Assembly: GCF_000003815.2 (NCBI RefSeq)
Contig: NC_049980.1
Span: forward strand, 21,773,249-21,837,248
Reading direction: 5' to 3'
Length of the DNA: 64,000 nt
Source of the DNA: Branchiostoma floridae
Lineage: Eukaryota; Chordata; Leptocardii; Amphioxiformes; Branchiostomatidae
This document shows positions 13,401 to 25,197 of the stretch, piece after piece. Every line of letters starts with the position of its first letter. Position 1 is the stretch's first letter. Made by a program: the position numbers and the translations under genes. The notes under the pieces are model-generated. The model searched no databases. It was not told the DNA's origin and saw nothing but the letters and a program-made list of their open reading frames with translations.

Positions 13401-16400
13401 CTCAACTTTGTAGCTAATCAGTGACTCTGCGGACGTCTATCGTGTTGGCATCAATCCTAAAATTCCTCAACAGGAGTTTCACTGCTCCCTGCTCCCTCCA
13501 AATCGCGCCAAACGCAATCGAGGTCACCAAAGGTCAAACATATGGTGCTCTGACCCTGGTTACCCCAATATTGTCGCAAGAAGTTGTCACAATTACTGTT
13601 GACCGTTAAGTACATTTCTAAGTGACTGCTAATCGTAAGAGGTTGGTCAAAAATTTTCTCCGTGAACTTTATTCACTAACAACTGTTCTCCACTTAGCGT
13701 ACAACTTTACGTAAAGCGGATCTTAGATGTAATCACGGGCTTTTCGTAATGTAATGTTCTTGAATAACTGTTGTGGCATGGACAAATGGCTAATAATTCG
13801 GGGTGAACACGGCATGTAACATTATACAATGATTTTAGAGGAGTTTATTCCATCTTGCAGACGCGAAACGAAAAGAGAATTAACATAATTTTTACTCACC
13901 GGATTTCTCAATATGGTATCTTTGACAGGAGGCGGTTAGCCCAATCTGCAATGTAATGTAGAAGGATAAACGAAATATAACGTTATATCTATACATGAAC
14001 ACCCTGAATTGACAAAAATACTTTTCAGTTAACCTACAGAGAGTTTGTTGGAAAACGCTCTCCATTCCGGACAGCACGAAAGCGTGTCGTACGTTTTATC
14101 TGCAGTGATTTGCGAATACATTGTTACATACGCAACGTTAGATCTTTACTCATGATCAATAGTAGGTGGATGTAAGACAAGTTATTGCTGAGGCCGACAC
14201 AATTTTACACTTAACGTGAATCTTAAATCACAAGACAAGTGTTACCTTTGGTAGACGGTTGTTGTTGTCTACCACTAGGTTCCTCGTGCCGGTGTTTCTG
14301 TAGAGGCGCACTACAGTACCGGGTCCTCCCGGTTCTGGTCCTGTATAGTCAGATTACAGGAACAGAAATGAGAACTTAGTTAGGAACATTCAGGCAACCT
14401 CCTCCTCTGGCGTTGGGTGATCCTGTTAATATAAAGCCGTGGTGATAATGCTGCAAACTCACGGACAAGAAAAGAAAACTAAAACCTTTACTTCTGAAGT
14501 ATCTCTTTGACGATGAAATGTCTGACACTGGGTCTAGAGATAGTACATGTTTCAAATCATCTGTACTACGCCCCTAGCACGTGTCTCACTGTCACTGATA
14601 TCTGCTTTTATCACGTGAGTATAGATTTTAAGAGTTTTAAAAAAAGACACAATATTTGGCACCTGTGTTGGTTGTACACTCGGACCCGACTAAGTCACCA
14701 TCTGTCGTTTGGGTTTTTCCGATGAACCTGACCGCCAGCGCGATGTAATTACTCCAGTCTTTGGGCCTCACGCGGACTTTTTTAGCAAATATGGAATAAT
14801 CCAGGCTGTTGGCAACAATGGTGCCTCCGTCGTTGTTTCCTGTGAATACTTTATTGATGCCTGTGTTTGGGTCCTAAAATATACGCCTTTAATTAGTTTA
14901 TGCAATTGACGTATACAAGTATGTTCTGATATTGTTATGTCAGCAGCAGCGTTTAACGTCATCTATACTGCAAAGCGATTACATTTTTTGTTTCAAACAC
15001 CAGAAATCGCACGAAGTTGATTTAGACCAACAGCAGTAAACTCCAGGAATGCAGTGCTTTACTGGTAAAGATATAGAATTCATGGGACAACATCTAGCAG
15101 TTTTTCATGCCGAATGAAGCAATTCTGATCACCATTGTATATAAAGCGGTACCTTGAAGTACTGCCAGTTGGACCCGTCCTCGGTGTACTCCAGCTCGTA
15201 GGTCCGAACGTACCAGCTCGAAGAAGGTCTCCCACGGGTTTCCAGACCGTAGATGTACCTCGGATCATCGAAGTTGGCCTATAGAATGCATAACATATGG
15301 CAAAATGAAAAGTATTTGACTTGGCAACATTTCTTATTGTCTCTATAGTACTTTCATGTGTATTTTCTGTTTTATTGATATTTTGATAATTCTAAATCGT
15401 CCGTAGGGGATGTCAGATACAAGATTGAAAAGCCTTATATTCAGTAGCTATCGCTCATCTGTTTATGTATTGCTGCATGGGTCGCCAATATCATCAATAA
15501 AAAAGCGCATTGTGTCCATATCTGCATAATGTATATGTAGCAAACATTACATAAGGCGACCATTATTGCTTCATAATGAATGGCAAGAACAGGTATGTAG
15601 AACATACTTATAGTAGTTATCTATTCTAATGACCATATGCATCATCGGTGAAAGAGCGTTTATAACACTAAAAATGTAACAGAAGTTCATTATCAGTCGA
15701 CAAACATTATCCGTTGGCCAACCCGTTTGGTGTATACATGTATAACGTCATCAAACGCAGACCACAGTGTCAGTCATGAATTACCTGTAGGTACTGATTA
15801 ACATCATTATAGCGGGGACGCCAGTATTCGTTGGTGTTACCAGAAGCATGTAGGTTGCCATCGTTGTAGTTATTCGAAGATGAAGAATATCCACTTCCAC
15901 TCATACTGCTTGGTGGTAGAGATGCAGAGCCAACATCTCCTGAAAAAGACACAGTGCAAAAATTGCACCCACGTCTGGTGTTGTAGCAGATGAGATCCCG
16001 GCACATATTTTGTTTATGACAGCAAGTGTGCATAGATTGCCACTACAAAGAGAAAGAAAGTCCATTTAGGACCTCTGTTTCATATTACACTCGTTGGGAA
16101 GTTTCATGTGTCAATGTCTGTAAGTTATTCGTGCGTAGTGGGTATTGTTCCTGTCTAATTCGGGGAAATGTGTGTGAAGTCTCATTACTTCAAGGCTAAA
16201 CTCAACTCCCTTGCGATCATGCTTGAACAGTTGAGTCTTTAGCGTCAACGTTTGGCCATCAATGGTGGTCGCTTTCAATCACAGTGTAGACAAATTTGAT
16301 TTACATAAAAACCGACATCAAAACAATTGTGATAAATTGTGATCTGTCATAGATGAACAATATATACTTGGAATAAGTTTGTAAAATTGTTGTTTGGTGA

Positions 16401-19400
16401 AAATGCGCAATCCACAAATCTAATTTGAATGATCAAATGGAATTCATTAGAAAAAATTCAAAATAATTCTGCTGTCGAGTGCAAGTTTAAGTCAAGCTTT
16501 AGCCCTTTTACTTTCACATCCAAACACGTTGCAACTGCTTTCATTTTCACAGTCATCTCTGAGAGGAAGTTTGCCACTGTCCTGTGGTCTAAAGTTCGCC
16601 AACAATTTTGGGTCACCACAGAGACGCTATGTAGCCGGAGGGTTCTGTTTACCGACAGCATTGAAGGGGCCCTTGAAGTACACTCAAACTCATCCAACGA
16701 GTATGGGGCCGGTCCGCGTTCCAAAACAATATGTCAGTCAATCACATTCCTATAGTTACATGATAAAGGGTCAATATTTGGCCATGGTACAAAATTCCTC
16801 GATCAAAGAGACCGTGTGATATAAATGCCTTGTGTGATTTGATTAAAATTTTTCGTTATACCCCCCCCCCCCTACAGGCGAAAATCGATCGTACGACGAG
16901 TCTGCGAGGTCATGCCTCCTCGTAATTTAGAGCTCACAGACTCGTCGTCCGATCGATTTTCGCCTAATGTGAGGGGGGTATTAGGGCGCGGTCACATTCG
17001 TCGTGCAATCGTCGTACGATAGTTAACTTAGATAATTACGGCTTTTTTGACAGCCATGCATGTGTCTTGCAAAGTTTTGCTTTTTTGCTGCTCAAAACGT
17101 CAAAGACTGTATTAGATCCTTATCAGCGGTTATTTCTGTCACAGCCTACTTGGATGGACATTCTATTGCATCAAAATACGACGATCGCAAGACGTATGAG
17201 ACCACACCCTTAACGGGGAATATATCCACTAACCAGACCGGTTTGTAACAGGTGGAAAACTTGTACAGCTGACGCTTCGTTTTAATCTAGCGCCAAATTA
17301 TTAGTAGCTTACGTCATCGAACAAATGCTCACCGATGAAAATGCATTTTGATAAGAGTTTAATTTGAATCCCTTTATCGGTTAATTGTTTTCTTATTGAC
17401 TTGACTGACACCTCTCTGGACTAAGTGATAATCCATATCTCATGCAAACATTAGATAAGGATTCAAACGGCCGACTGCTGAACCTTTATCATGTAGCCAT
17501 GGTGATGAGCATGACTGACATAGGTTTGACATTCCTTGATTGGTAAAAGTGTACTTCAACCAGTCTGGTAAACATGAGCCCTCTCCTACACCACGTGAAC
17601 GTCTCTGGGGGTGACTCAAACTCGCGAACGGACTTTAGACCAACAGGTGCCGCAAGGTTTACTTAAAGCTGATCAAATCAAATATGTCTTTAAAAGTGAA
17701 AGTAGAAGGTTTGGTGAAAACGGAACCTAATTCATATAATATATAGTTCTGGTTGATTAATAAAAGTCTCGGTAGACTTGAGGCTGAATTGTGATTATCA
17801 AACAACAGTTGTGTAAACAGTAGAATGGGGATATAAACGTCACTTCACGATCATGATTGAGTATTTACAGCATAGGCTCCGTTCTCAGGAAATGAAGGGC
17901 CAAGCTTTGACACTAACGCTACCCACCATGTCTGAGAATTAAAGATACTTACACTGGTCACTCAATCAATATAAGGACTGAGACTATTGCCTAATATCGA
18001 TATCACTTACACATATTTCTTTTGCAAAACCATCTCAATTTAACTGACGAACCATTTACAAACAAAACATCGTGTATGATCTAAAACACAGGGTAATGTG
18101 GCTAAACTGTCTAGCAGTTTTAGATGTATTCATTCATCCACACATAATCTCTTTGTATACTTACAAATAAAGCTAACGCAGTTTGTTTGTTTTTGTTGCA
18201 TCTATCCCCTATTCATCTAATTCTGTGCACACATGGTCACCCCACAAACTAACTAAACATCGCTCAGCTGCAGAGCTCCCCACGGAAAAAAAAACTTCTA
18301 CACTTCTCCCTGCCTGAAACGAGCCGTTCTAGTAATCTAAATCCGATCATATCATTGGGTCAATTTTTATGGCTACGCAAAACCTTAGGTCTTGCAAAAA
18401 AAGACGTGTCACGTGGCCAATAACGTTGCTGGGGGGGAGGTAAAGTACAGTGGCCAGTAACGCTGCTGGGGGCAGGTAAAGTACAAAGGTGCCAGACTCA
18501 GCAAAAGGTGGACTTTTTAAGACGCGTTGTGTCCTAAGTCAATTAGCAGACGAACGGGGGTTGTTTGGTGTCTAGTGCAAATATTGAGTCACGTATCTGC
18601 CAACAGTAATGGATTGGTGGCAGACTTATAGCAGTGGAGCAAACAACTGCGATGGAAAACTTCGATGCTTGACCAAACTGGATGTTAATCATTGGTCAAG
18701 GCAAGGTACTTAGCCTTGGCCAGACGTTCGGGCATATTTCACACCCAGATAACCAGAACACCTGCAACTAAAGTAGACCTACACCTAAACTTAAACTTGA
18801 ACGATTTACCACTTTTTAGTACTATGATACATACGAATTTTACGAAGTTATATTTGAAAAGATAGGAATTTACCTGGGTTTCCTCCAACTGTGAGGATGT
18901 CTCCAGCATATGACGGAGAGGAGGGGGTACTGATGCTGACCCGGCCGCCGCCGCCACCCCCTCCCGTCCCTCTGCCCTGGCCTCCAGTGGCCGTGATGTC
19001 GGCGTTCCCGTTCAACCTTGAGGTTGCAGACAGGTACACCGACCCTCCACTGCCGCCGCCGCCATTACCACCTGTGGCATCCTGGCCGTTTGCCGATATA
19101 GGTCCATTGACGTTGACTGTGGAAAAATGACACTCAGCAATATCAGACACGAGAAAAGATATAAAAATAAAACAGCAAGAGCCTCAAATGCACCTAATCA
19201 CTGAATCGAAAACAATCGTCTGCATTCCATAGCTTTACATTGTGTTTTTATAACAAATAAAATGTTAACACGATGTAACTTTATGGGCTTCAGACGACTG
19301 TTTTTGATCTGGTGATTAAGAAAAAATTCTTATAAAGTGCGTTCTATATAATCAACAACCTTTCAACATATCATCAAAAGCAGATGCATATGCCAACTTG

Positions 19401-22400
19401 AAGGGAGAAACATTATATATATTAACATATATATAGTCTTGTGTTTCAATATTTAAGCTAAGTGATCCCCATTTTCTGCTGTACGTTTATCACAGAAAAC
19501 CTGTATATGAAAAGACTACTGACTTGTGTGGGCGGTGATGTGCACGGCTCCTCCGCCGGCTCCCCCCTGCCCACCGCCGCCGCCGCTCCCGGGCAGGACG
19601 GGCTCGGTGGCGCTGCCGTACGCCTGGGACTGGGCGGCCGTCAGGAAGGAGCCACTGGCATGTCCGCCTCTACCACCATGGCCACCTGAAAAATTACGGT
19701 GTAACACAGTATAGTGTAGTATAGTAAGGTGCTGTATGGTATAGTATAACATGATATTGCACGTAATATGGGGACCGTCGACTAAAAAATGAGTAGACCG
19801 TCGAGTGATGCATGGGTAATGTAAGGTGGTGAAACCTGATTATAGTGTTGCCATGTAATCAGTAACGTTAATTGTAAAGGAAAATAAACTGACGCGTAGT
19901 ATTCTTGTAAAAACAATCTTGACTGAACGAAAGTCACTTCTATACGACATAGTTGCTCGCTTTTGGCCCCAGTTTAGTAGGACTAACAATGCTTGTAGTT
20001 TGTATCAGAGGGACACATGGATCGAAAACGAATGGAAGGAATGGAAAATTTTGTGGCACACGGCCGTCACATGTATGGTGTCATTTTGAGTTACCATTCA
20101 CTACAATGCCTTTGAAATCTTAAAAGATCAGAAGAAAACTGTCGACCAATATAAGTACTTTTGTATTGTCTGGACTAATGTTATTTCGGCTTTTTTTGTA
20201 GGTCAGTCATGTGGAAAAGGTTTTGTTTGAAACCCATGATGGGATCTGGGTCACGAAAACACGATTCTTCCATAACACTAGATGGTTGACTGAGATCAAG
20301 AGACTTGATGTGTGTTTATTTCCTTTTTCTACACGTACTGGTTCCACTTGTTAAATGTCGACAGCCTTGTAGTTACACAGTCATGAATGTTTTTTTCACC
20401 CCTGAAAGGACAGTCACAACAAGAGATCCTGCTTATACTCTTTGTCCTTTTCGGAAAATGCTGAAAATTAGCGCTGATTGGGTGTCAGTCTGTTCTGTCT
20501 GCACATCTACGTAATCTACCGCGTAAGAAAAAACAACCAAGTCTAAGAAACGCTTTCTGGGTTATTTTTCTTCACAATGACAGTGTAATGGGCTTGACGG
20601 TGTACTTATGAAACTATATCTAGTGCAAGAGAACAAACGGTTTACTTTTACTTTCACTTTGTGCCTCCCTGGATTTTAAAATCCATTCAGTCATCTAGCC
20701 ATCTACATGTAGTATCAGTATCTCATGTATGAATCGCTATAATATGTATATGTATAATATGTATAAAGCTCTACCTGTAAGATACTGCTCTGTGCAATAA
20801 CATGGATGGCAGTTGCCAGTCTAAAGAAACGTATCAACTACTTGTTCAGTCAAAATGACACCGAGGATGGCTCACGCAAACATGTATGCAACTACTTATC
20901 TAATTACTTATTTATTCATCTATTTACTATTTGAATGTTTGAGAGTCTTTCTATTATTATTGTTTTTATTGTTTTAAATATTTGCACAAGTGGTGGCGCT
21001 AAAATAATTTGAGTACAACTTCATCGAGTCCAACAAGAAAATGATATTCAAATTCCTCGCATGTAAGAAGCCACTTCTTTCCTGCTAATCATTAAAAAAT
21101 TTCCCTGTGTGAAGATACTTACTTATTTATCCTCTTATCCGATCCTCTTATACTTACGTACTTACTTTAATATCCTCCTTGTGTGTAACATACATTCGCA
21201 TAATTCCAACATGTGCCATTATACTGCCACCTCAAAAAACGTTGTTATAGGGGCCTTCTCAAGATCGTCTTCAACACCTAAATATCTTGAATTGTATTAC
21301 ATTTAGAATATTTAACATTCGGTGTTCAAGACAATCTTGGGAAGACCTCTATACTAACGTTTTTTGAGGTGGCGGTATTATGGCACCTGGTAGAATTTTG
21401 TCCAAAAAGACCTTGTCTCGGGGATCAGGGCAATGTCAAAGGCCACGAGCTATTTTGAAATTGTCACATATTGTGGAATAGTGACGGGGTCACAACAAAG
21501 AACAACTGCGACTCGGTACACTTGCGCCACTAATCAAAAACAAATACATCCTCGCACTCTACTATTTGCGAGGACTGGCCGCTACTTCAAGTTAGGAAGG
21601 CTCGACCAGTCTGGCTCGACCAGATAGAATGTTGAATTTTTAGGAAGAAATTTGATGCGCTGAGTTTAGTTGTGTTGTGTTGGAACAAAGTTTTAAATCT
21701 GTCTTATATTTACTACCAACACAGATCATGCAAATTTAGGAAGCAGTTGACCCGTAGAAACGTGTGTACTAGGTAGTACGGTATACCGCCAACACACCGT
21801 CTTTCATGGTTCACCCCTTCAATAGATAACAAAGTTACGTGCTGACTGGTGTGTATTTTCAGCTTACTTGTTTACAATCACAGTAGTCTATGCTGAGGTC
21901 ACCAAACACCTTGTGCTGACCGCATGATACTATAACTGGGAAAGCACAACATTCTGTCTATTGGTAGTATTGCACTACAAGACGTGTATTGTGAAAGCCA
22001 CCAGTCCAACTGATTATCAAAACGCATGATTTGTACAAATCAGTCGATCAAACAGGTCTGAACTGGAAAGGTTGTTGACACTGTTTCACCTGAGTGCCTT
22101 CTGAGTTACATGCATGTTCAAGCGCGAGCACCACAGCATACCCCACTCTTTAACAACTTGGTTTAGGGTTTCCCCTCACCGGAAACGCTCAGTCGGCGTT
22201 CAAGACTAGGAAATGTAAATCGTTTCAGTGGCCGGTCGACTGATGTAAGCTGATGTAAGGTTTCGTATTTTGTTGTCACGTCAGACCTTCTGTCTCAAGA
22301 GCAAGTTATTACAAATCCCAGACGAAGTCACACCAAGATGACCAAAAAAGCGGGGACATCCCTTGGCGAACAGAGGAACAGGTTGTAGACACTGCTTCAC

Positions 22401-25197
22401 ACTTCGAGCGATATTGCGTACGGACATCCGATACAAAGCGTTTCCTTGTCAGAAGATCAACCCTACCCACCCAGCATACCAATGTCATTAAAAAACTTAA
22501 ATGAGAAGGTCAACGTTCTTGAGTACGATCGCACCTGGAGGCGTTGTTGTCCACGTGGCTTGATAAGGAAATATGATTTTGTCGCTCTCATTTACATTTT
22601 TAAATATCTCTAGTGTTTAGATTAGCAAACCGATATGTATCTGTAAGCCAGTGTTCATTGAATCGTGATAAACTTTACATTAAATACCAGGCCAGCACCG
22701 ATGCTCTTTCCAGGTGATTTAACATCGCATCACTCCAGCTATGAGGTACAAGATCTTTTACCTCGTCACCAGGGCAACACCCATAAACAAACGACAGGAG
22801 CAGTCGCCCAAGCGTTAAGAGGAAGGGGAGGTCACGTAGCGCATATATTTGCGATCTCGTTGGCATAATTGCAACAGATCTTGCGCAACAACACAACGTG
22901 TATAATCGGCGAACTGTGGTCTTCAATAGACACTTCGAGTGCCTGTAAGTGAGGGAAGGTACGGCTGGGGTAATAAGTACCCAAACAACCCAACCAAGAA
23001 ACATGCATGAATGTTACGTGTGCGGGTGCTGATGACAGGGCAATAATCTAGAGATTGTCAGCGATGAAATCTGAGAATGGAAATTAAAACAATTCAATTT
23101 GGATAATTAATGATGTTGTAAGCTAAGCTTATAAGCTACAGACACCGCTGTGATTTGGCAGTGAAGTTGAGTTCAAGGTCACTGTGCCACTCGGCGGGGA
23201 CATTTCCTGGCAGACAGACATGACTGGTATCACGTTCTCCACAGATTAAGGAACGATCATGGCCGTAGCACAATCATCATCATACAACTGACACTTATAA
23301 TTCATAGTAGAGCTATACAGTTAAATGCTGTACCAGAATATGTCTACAAATGACTTGATGGTTGTGCTTTCTAAGGTCAATGAACAGGTGGTTGATTAAG
23401 CTTCGAGAACTTCGAGGGGAATCGGATACACGTGTTGTTTTATGCACGAACTAAACTACTAGAATAACGCTGTCGTGACCGAACGTAACCCCATAACATG
23501 TTGACGTCACATCCCTGTGTGCTACAGGAAGACATCGGGATCGCGATAAAGACAAATTAGAAGAAGAAAATCTCTGGGCACATACATACACTTTGTGCGA
23601 AAGAGTGCGAACATTTGATCACGTCGACCGATGATGATGATGATGACACACACTTTATTTTCATAAAGCTGCGAATAAGGTTTGTAATCAATATTTAAAC
23701 CATGTCGTTTACCTATAGCTAATTACATCCTTTCTTGACATGCCCTAATACGTAACAGTACCATGTTTGTGTCAAATATATCACAAAGCTAGACCCGTGT
23801 AACCTGTCGAAAGAAAAGGGTTGAATAGTGGCTAACGCCTGTCAAGTTATGTAGCTAGTGAGCTATCTAACAAACGCCATGAGATAGCTGGCAATGCGCC
23901 CATGGAGATGGGTCGTGTTTCTTTGTGATGCAGAATAAGCTTATGTTCAAGCAGATGTTGAAATGGAAGTTTGAAACTTTTTTGACTACCAAAAAAAATA
24001 ATCCTCAACCCAACATCTGCTTGGATATCTCCACGTCTCCACGTCTTGGTCCTCAAAGTTGAGATTTCTCTGATTTCTAGCTCCTTATTTAGTACAAGAG
24101 TGCTTAAGCAATACTAACCTGTGAATTTTAGTGCACTTAAACATGAGATTAACGTGACCTCGCTCGACCTTTCAATTATTTCACTGCAACGTCAAGTTGA
24201 AGATGTTTTAAAGTGTCAGAGCCACATTTGAATGTGTTCAAGTCAAGAGTTTCTTTTGAGTCAACATTGACGTGTTCCTAAGAAAACCCAAGTTAACTTT
24301 TTACATCTTCGTTGGTTATCACTGATAACTTCAGTTTTCAACGTCGTTGGCTGTCATCTAGTCTTTGAATTCAATGTCGACGGTCAAGTTTTCAAAATCT
24401 GGGCCTGTATACAGTAAACAAGTATTGCTAAGAACATGGTGGACCGACTCGTGGGAAAACATGAACTTGGCATAACTGTTCTCCTGGAACAAACTGTGCT
24501 GGTATTTGTCTTGTTGTTATCACTTTACAAGTGTATAGCCTTGATAACAATTATTGGGAACTAATTCCATCTGACATTGTGTACGAAATATTCCGACATG
24601 TATAACATTTTGTTATTACATCACTTCCTGTATGTGGTGCCCAGTAGCATATACTAAGTATTACATATAATTGCATTACACTTGTAATTTGCATATATAG
24701 TTGTGATAGACCTCATGAAAGTCGCTTTGCTTTTGTTGTATCAATAATGATACCTGTATAAGACAGCTTTATGAATTTGATTGGTGTTCACAATTGTACC
24801 CTTACAGATAGAATAGAAATATAAAATAAACATTCGCCACATTTCTATTTGTACATTTGGAAGATTGTATGATCATGAGTCAGTACAGACCTCCCGAAGT
24901 AGCGACCCCCGCTCCCGGTCCGGAGTCGTGGATGTACCCCTGCCCGTCACTACTGATCCGTCCCGTTGATCTGACATCCAAGGTGTTGGTGACGGTGATT
25001 CTCACAATACTTGGTTCCGTTGTTTCCAACACCAGTGTACCGTAAACGGTAAGGCTCAACAAGCTGTAGTTGCCAGGGGACAGGGTGCATGTTTCTCCCG
25101 CCTGGATGTTGACTGCAGCCCCTGGACTCCCAGCGGTGGGACAGGCCGAATAGGCCCGCCCCGCAAAACAACTCAAGACGAGGAGAATCAACAGCAT
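1301..25197 (-). CDS. Gene A: giant secreted glycine-rich modular protein with an F5/8C insert (3' end beyond the window)
   Basis: Twenty-eight exons join with consistent GT..AG sites and phase: 25197-24891, 19685-19524, 19116-18874, 15939-15785, 15278-15153, 14873-14663, 14340-14246, 13945-13900, 12539-11523, 11232-10243, 9787-9537, 9203-9020, 8634-8528, 8342-8282, 8069-7885, 7764-7551, 7246-7119, 6687-6462, 6233-6144, 5691-5537, 5158-4988, 4833-4631, 4306-4127, 3112-2917, 2788-2626, 2287-2115, 1931-1833, 1502-1301. Together they give 2113 codons plus one base. The start at 25197 was chosen because it opens directly into a signal peptide; two in-frame ATGs lie further upstream. The protein repeats a glycine-rich module about four times (signatures HGGRGG, GGGSGGS, GGGGGGGRI, GGPGT, NRTL.VDNN), separated by beta-like repeats, and carries one F5/8C domain. 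The last exon ends in phase 1 without a stop and no continuation is visible in 1-1300, so the gene runs on to the left. I recognise no named family. Exon structure is well supported; function is unknown. Confidence 0.8.
2626..6687 (-). other. Gene A, glycine-rich module 3 and following beta region (exons 18-25)
   Basis: Exon 18 encodes TLTVDSAAVLDVSEQGDIEG and GAGYGGQGGRG. Exon 20 has GEIRANGKAGQGYDGGGSGG. Exon 21 has DGGNGGTYGGGGGGGRIAVH and SSGGSGTIYM in one exon, whereas module 2 splits these parts over two exons. Exon 22 has NVANRTLIVDNNNQNPP. Exons 23-25 carry VGDGTGYLHILPGQYV and a beta region ending in GSGSGSGHGSSG, which leads into module 4. Confidence 0.7.
3152..3960. repeat. 26-bp minisatellite with 78-bp higher-order period
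   Basis: About 31 copies of a 26-base unit (core GGGACAGGGAAACACAGTC then AGCACCA) fill the intron between exons 23 and 24 of gene A. A variant unit with AGAGACAGAGAAACACATTC recurs every third unit, near 3443, 3521 and 3599 and again near 3728 and 3806, giving a 78-base higher-order repeat. The unit has no stop codon in the plus frames, which creates a spurious 317-codon open frame. Confidence 0.95.
6901..7082. mobile_element. MITE-like element with 15-bp terminal inverted repeats
   Basis: The ends TACAGTCAAACCTGT (6901-6915) and ACAGGTTTGACTGTA (7068-7082) are perfect inverted repeats 182 bp apart, bounded by TA. The interior holds two diverged direct copies of a GGCCACCT..TATAGTGGCC phrase. 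There is no coding capacity, so this is a non-autonomous DNA element in the intron between exons 17 and 18 of gene A. Confidence 0.75.
7296..7538. repeat. GT and GTGA microsatellites
   Basis: GT tracts at about 7296-7325 and 7368-7419 are followed by about 26 GTGA units at 7432-7538. They lie in the intron between exons 16 and 17 of gene A, ending about 13 bases from the exon 16 donor. The reverse translation gives a false Ser-Leu-Thr-His repeat protein. Confidence 0.95.
8824..8956. mobile_element. Short foldback element with an internal 15-bp triplet
   Basis: GGGTATATAGGGATATCA (8824-8841) and its exact reverse complement (8939-8956) form 18-bp perfect arms. Between them the 15-base unit AATACTACAGTTTAA occurs three times in tandem (8876-8920). 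It lies in the intron between exons 12 and 13 of gene A and has no coding capacity. Confidence 0.7.
10243..12539 (-). other. Gene A, long beta-repeat region (exons 9-10)
   Basis: Two unusually long exons (1017 and 990 bases) encode about 670 residues rich in V, T, S, G, N and D. Short phrases recur every 20-30 residues: a strand, G-T-(L/I/F), a strand, then (V/I)xGxxxV. Examples are VNGTLTGKDLSFSINSLDVG and VDGRFTANSLSATEG. The spacing suggests a right-handed beta-solenoid. There are few cysteines and several N-x-S/T sites (NATN, NMTE, NRTE). No known domain was recognised. Neighbouring exons are only 46-251 bases, so these may have arisen by internal expansion or intron loss. Confidence 0.65.
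12694..12745. mobile_element. Degenerate half copy of the foldback element at 21202-21397
   Basis: The string from CATAATTCCA through TGCTATTACACCACCAC and CATCAAAGAACATAATTATAG follows the left arm of the 21.2-kb element with several mismatches. No matching right arm is seen nearby, so this appears to be a truncated or solo copy. Confidence 0.45.
14663..15939 (-). other. Gene A, inserted F5/8 type C (discoidin) domain (exons 4-6)
   Basis: Exons 15939-15785, 15278-15153 and 14873-14663 encode about 145 residues with the discoidin pattern: an N-terminal Ser-rich strand, EYWRPRYND..QYLQANF, an IYGLETRGR strand, WYVRTYELEYTEDGSNWQYFK, then VFTGNNDGG and a final VRVRPKDWSNYIALAVRFIG strand. F5/8C domains bind membranes, glycans or collagen at the cell surface. 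The terminal cysteine pair common in vertebrate members is not seen. The three exons sum to 492 bases and are flanked by phase-1 introns, so they form a symmetric cassette. About 19 extra residues with one Cys follow the domain in exon 6. Confidence 0.8.
16856..16983. mobile_element. Hairpin MITE-like element with C-run termini
   Basis: The 29-base arms at 16876-16904 and 16937-16965 differ by one base. The outer ends are TATA plus a C run (16857-16872) and a G run plus TATT, so the inverted symmetry reaches about 60 bases on each side. The full length is about 125 bp with no coding capacity. Confidence 0.75.
18413..18485. repeat. Tandem duplication of about 36 bp
   Basis: Copies at 18413-18449 and 18450-18485 share GTGGCCA(A/G)TAACG(T/C)TGCTGGGGG and GAGGTAAAGTACA or GCAGGTAAAGTACA. 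It is an intronic direct duplication with no gene. Confidence 0.85.
18874..19685 (-). other. Gene A, glycine-rich module 1 (exons 2-3)
   Basis: Exon 2 (19685-19524) carries the GHGGRGG loop and ends in an AVHITAHT strand. Exon 3 (19116-18874) gives NVNGPISANGQDATGG, then GGGGSGGSVYLSATS, then seven glycines before RVSIS. This order, a Gly loop, an ANG turn, a GGGSGGS strand and a poly-Gly-R strand, recurs in modules 2 to 4. The closing part of the module (GGPGT plus the VDNN strand) is exon 7 (14340-14246), separated from exon 3 by the F5/8C cassette. Confidence 0.75.
19686..24890. other. Intron 1 of gene A (5.2 kb)
   Basis: It separates the signal-peptide exon from the first glycine-rich exon; both junctions are phase 1 and join as ATSGG-GHGGRGG. 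Apart from the foldback element at 21202-21397 and a GATGATGATG tract near 23629, I see no gene here. First introns of this length often hold regulatory sequence, but none was recognised. Confidence 0.6.
21202..21397. mobile_element. Long-arm foldback (MITE-like) element
   Basis: The left arm (about 21202-21278) and right arm (about 21321-21397) are imperfect inverted repeats of about 75 bases. They share GCCACCTCAAAAAACGTT against AACGTTTTTTGAGGTGGC and the terminal AATTC..TG(T/C)CA(T) region. A loop of about 42 AT-rich bases separates them. A degenerate half copy lies at 12694-12745. Confidence 0.75.
25147..25197 (-). other. Signal peptide of gene A
   Basis: The first 17 residues, MLLILLVLSCFAGRAYS, form a hydrophobic core ending in A-Y-S ahead of ACPTAGSPG, a typical signal-peptidase site. 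It makes the product secreted or type I membrane. In-frame upstream ATGs (the furthest at 25366-25368) would add a 57-residue hydrophilic leader, which fits a 5' UTR better. Confidence 0.8.

Larger units (their letters stand above)
15940..18873. other. Intron 3 of gene A (2.9 kb)
   Basis: It separates module 1 from the F5/8C cassette. It contains the hairpin element at 16856-16983 and the tandem duplication at 18413-18485. Open frames at 16429-16819 on both strands look fortuitous; no exon with matching phase was found. Confidence 0.6.

Noticed and set aside
1301-19685. Collagen or bacterial contamination as an explanation for the glycine-rich exons
   Set aside because: Glycines are not in a Gly-X-Y register, and the exons are spliced with phase-consistent introns typical of animal genes.
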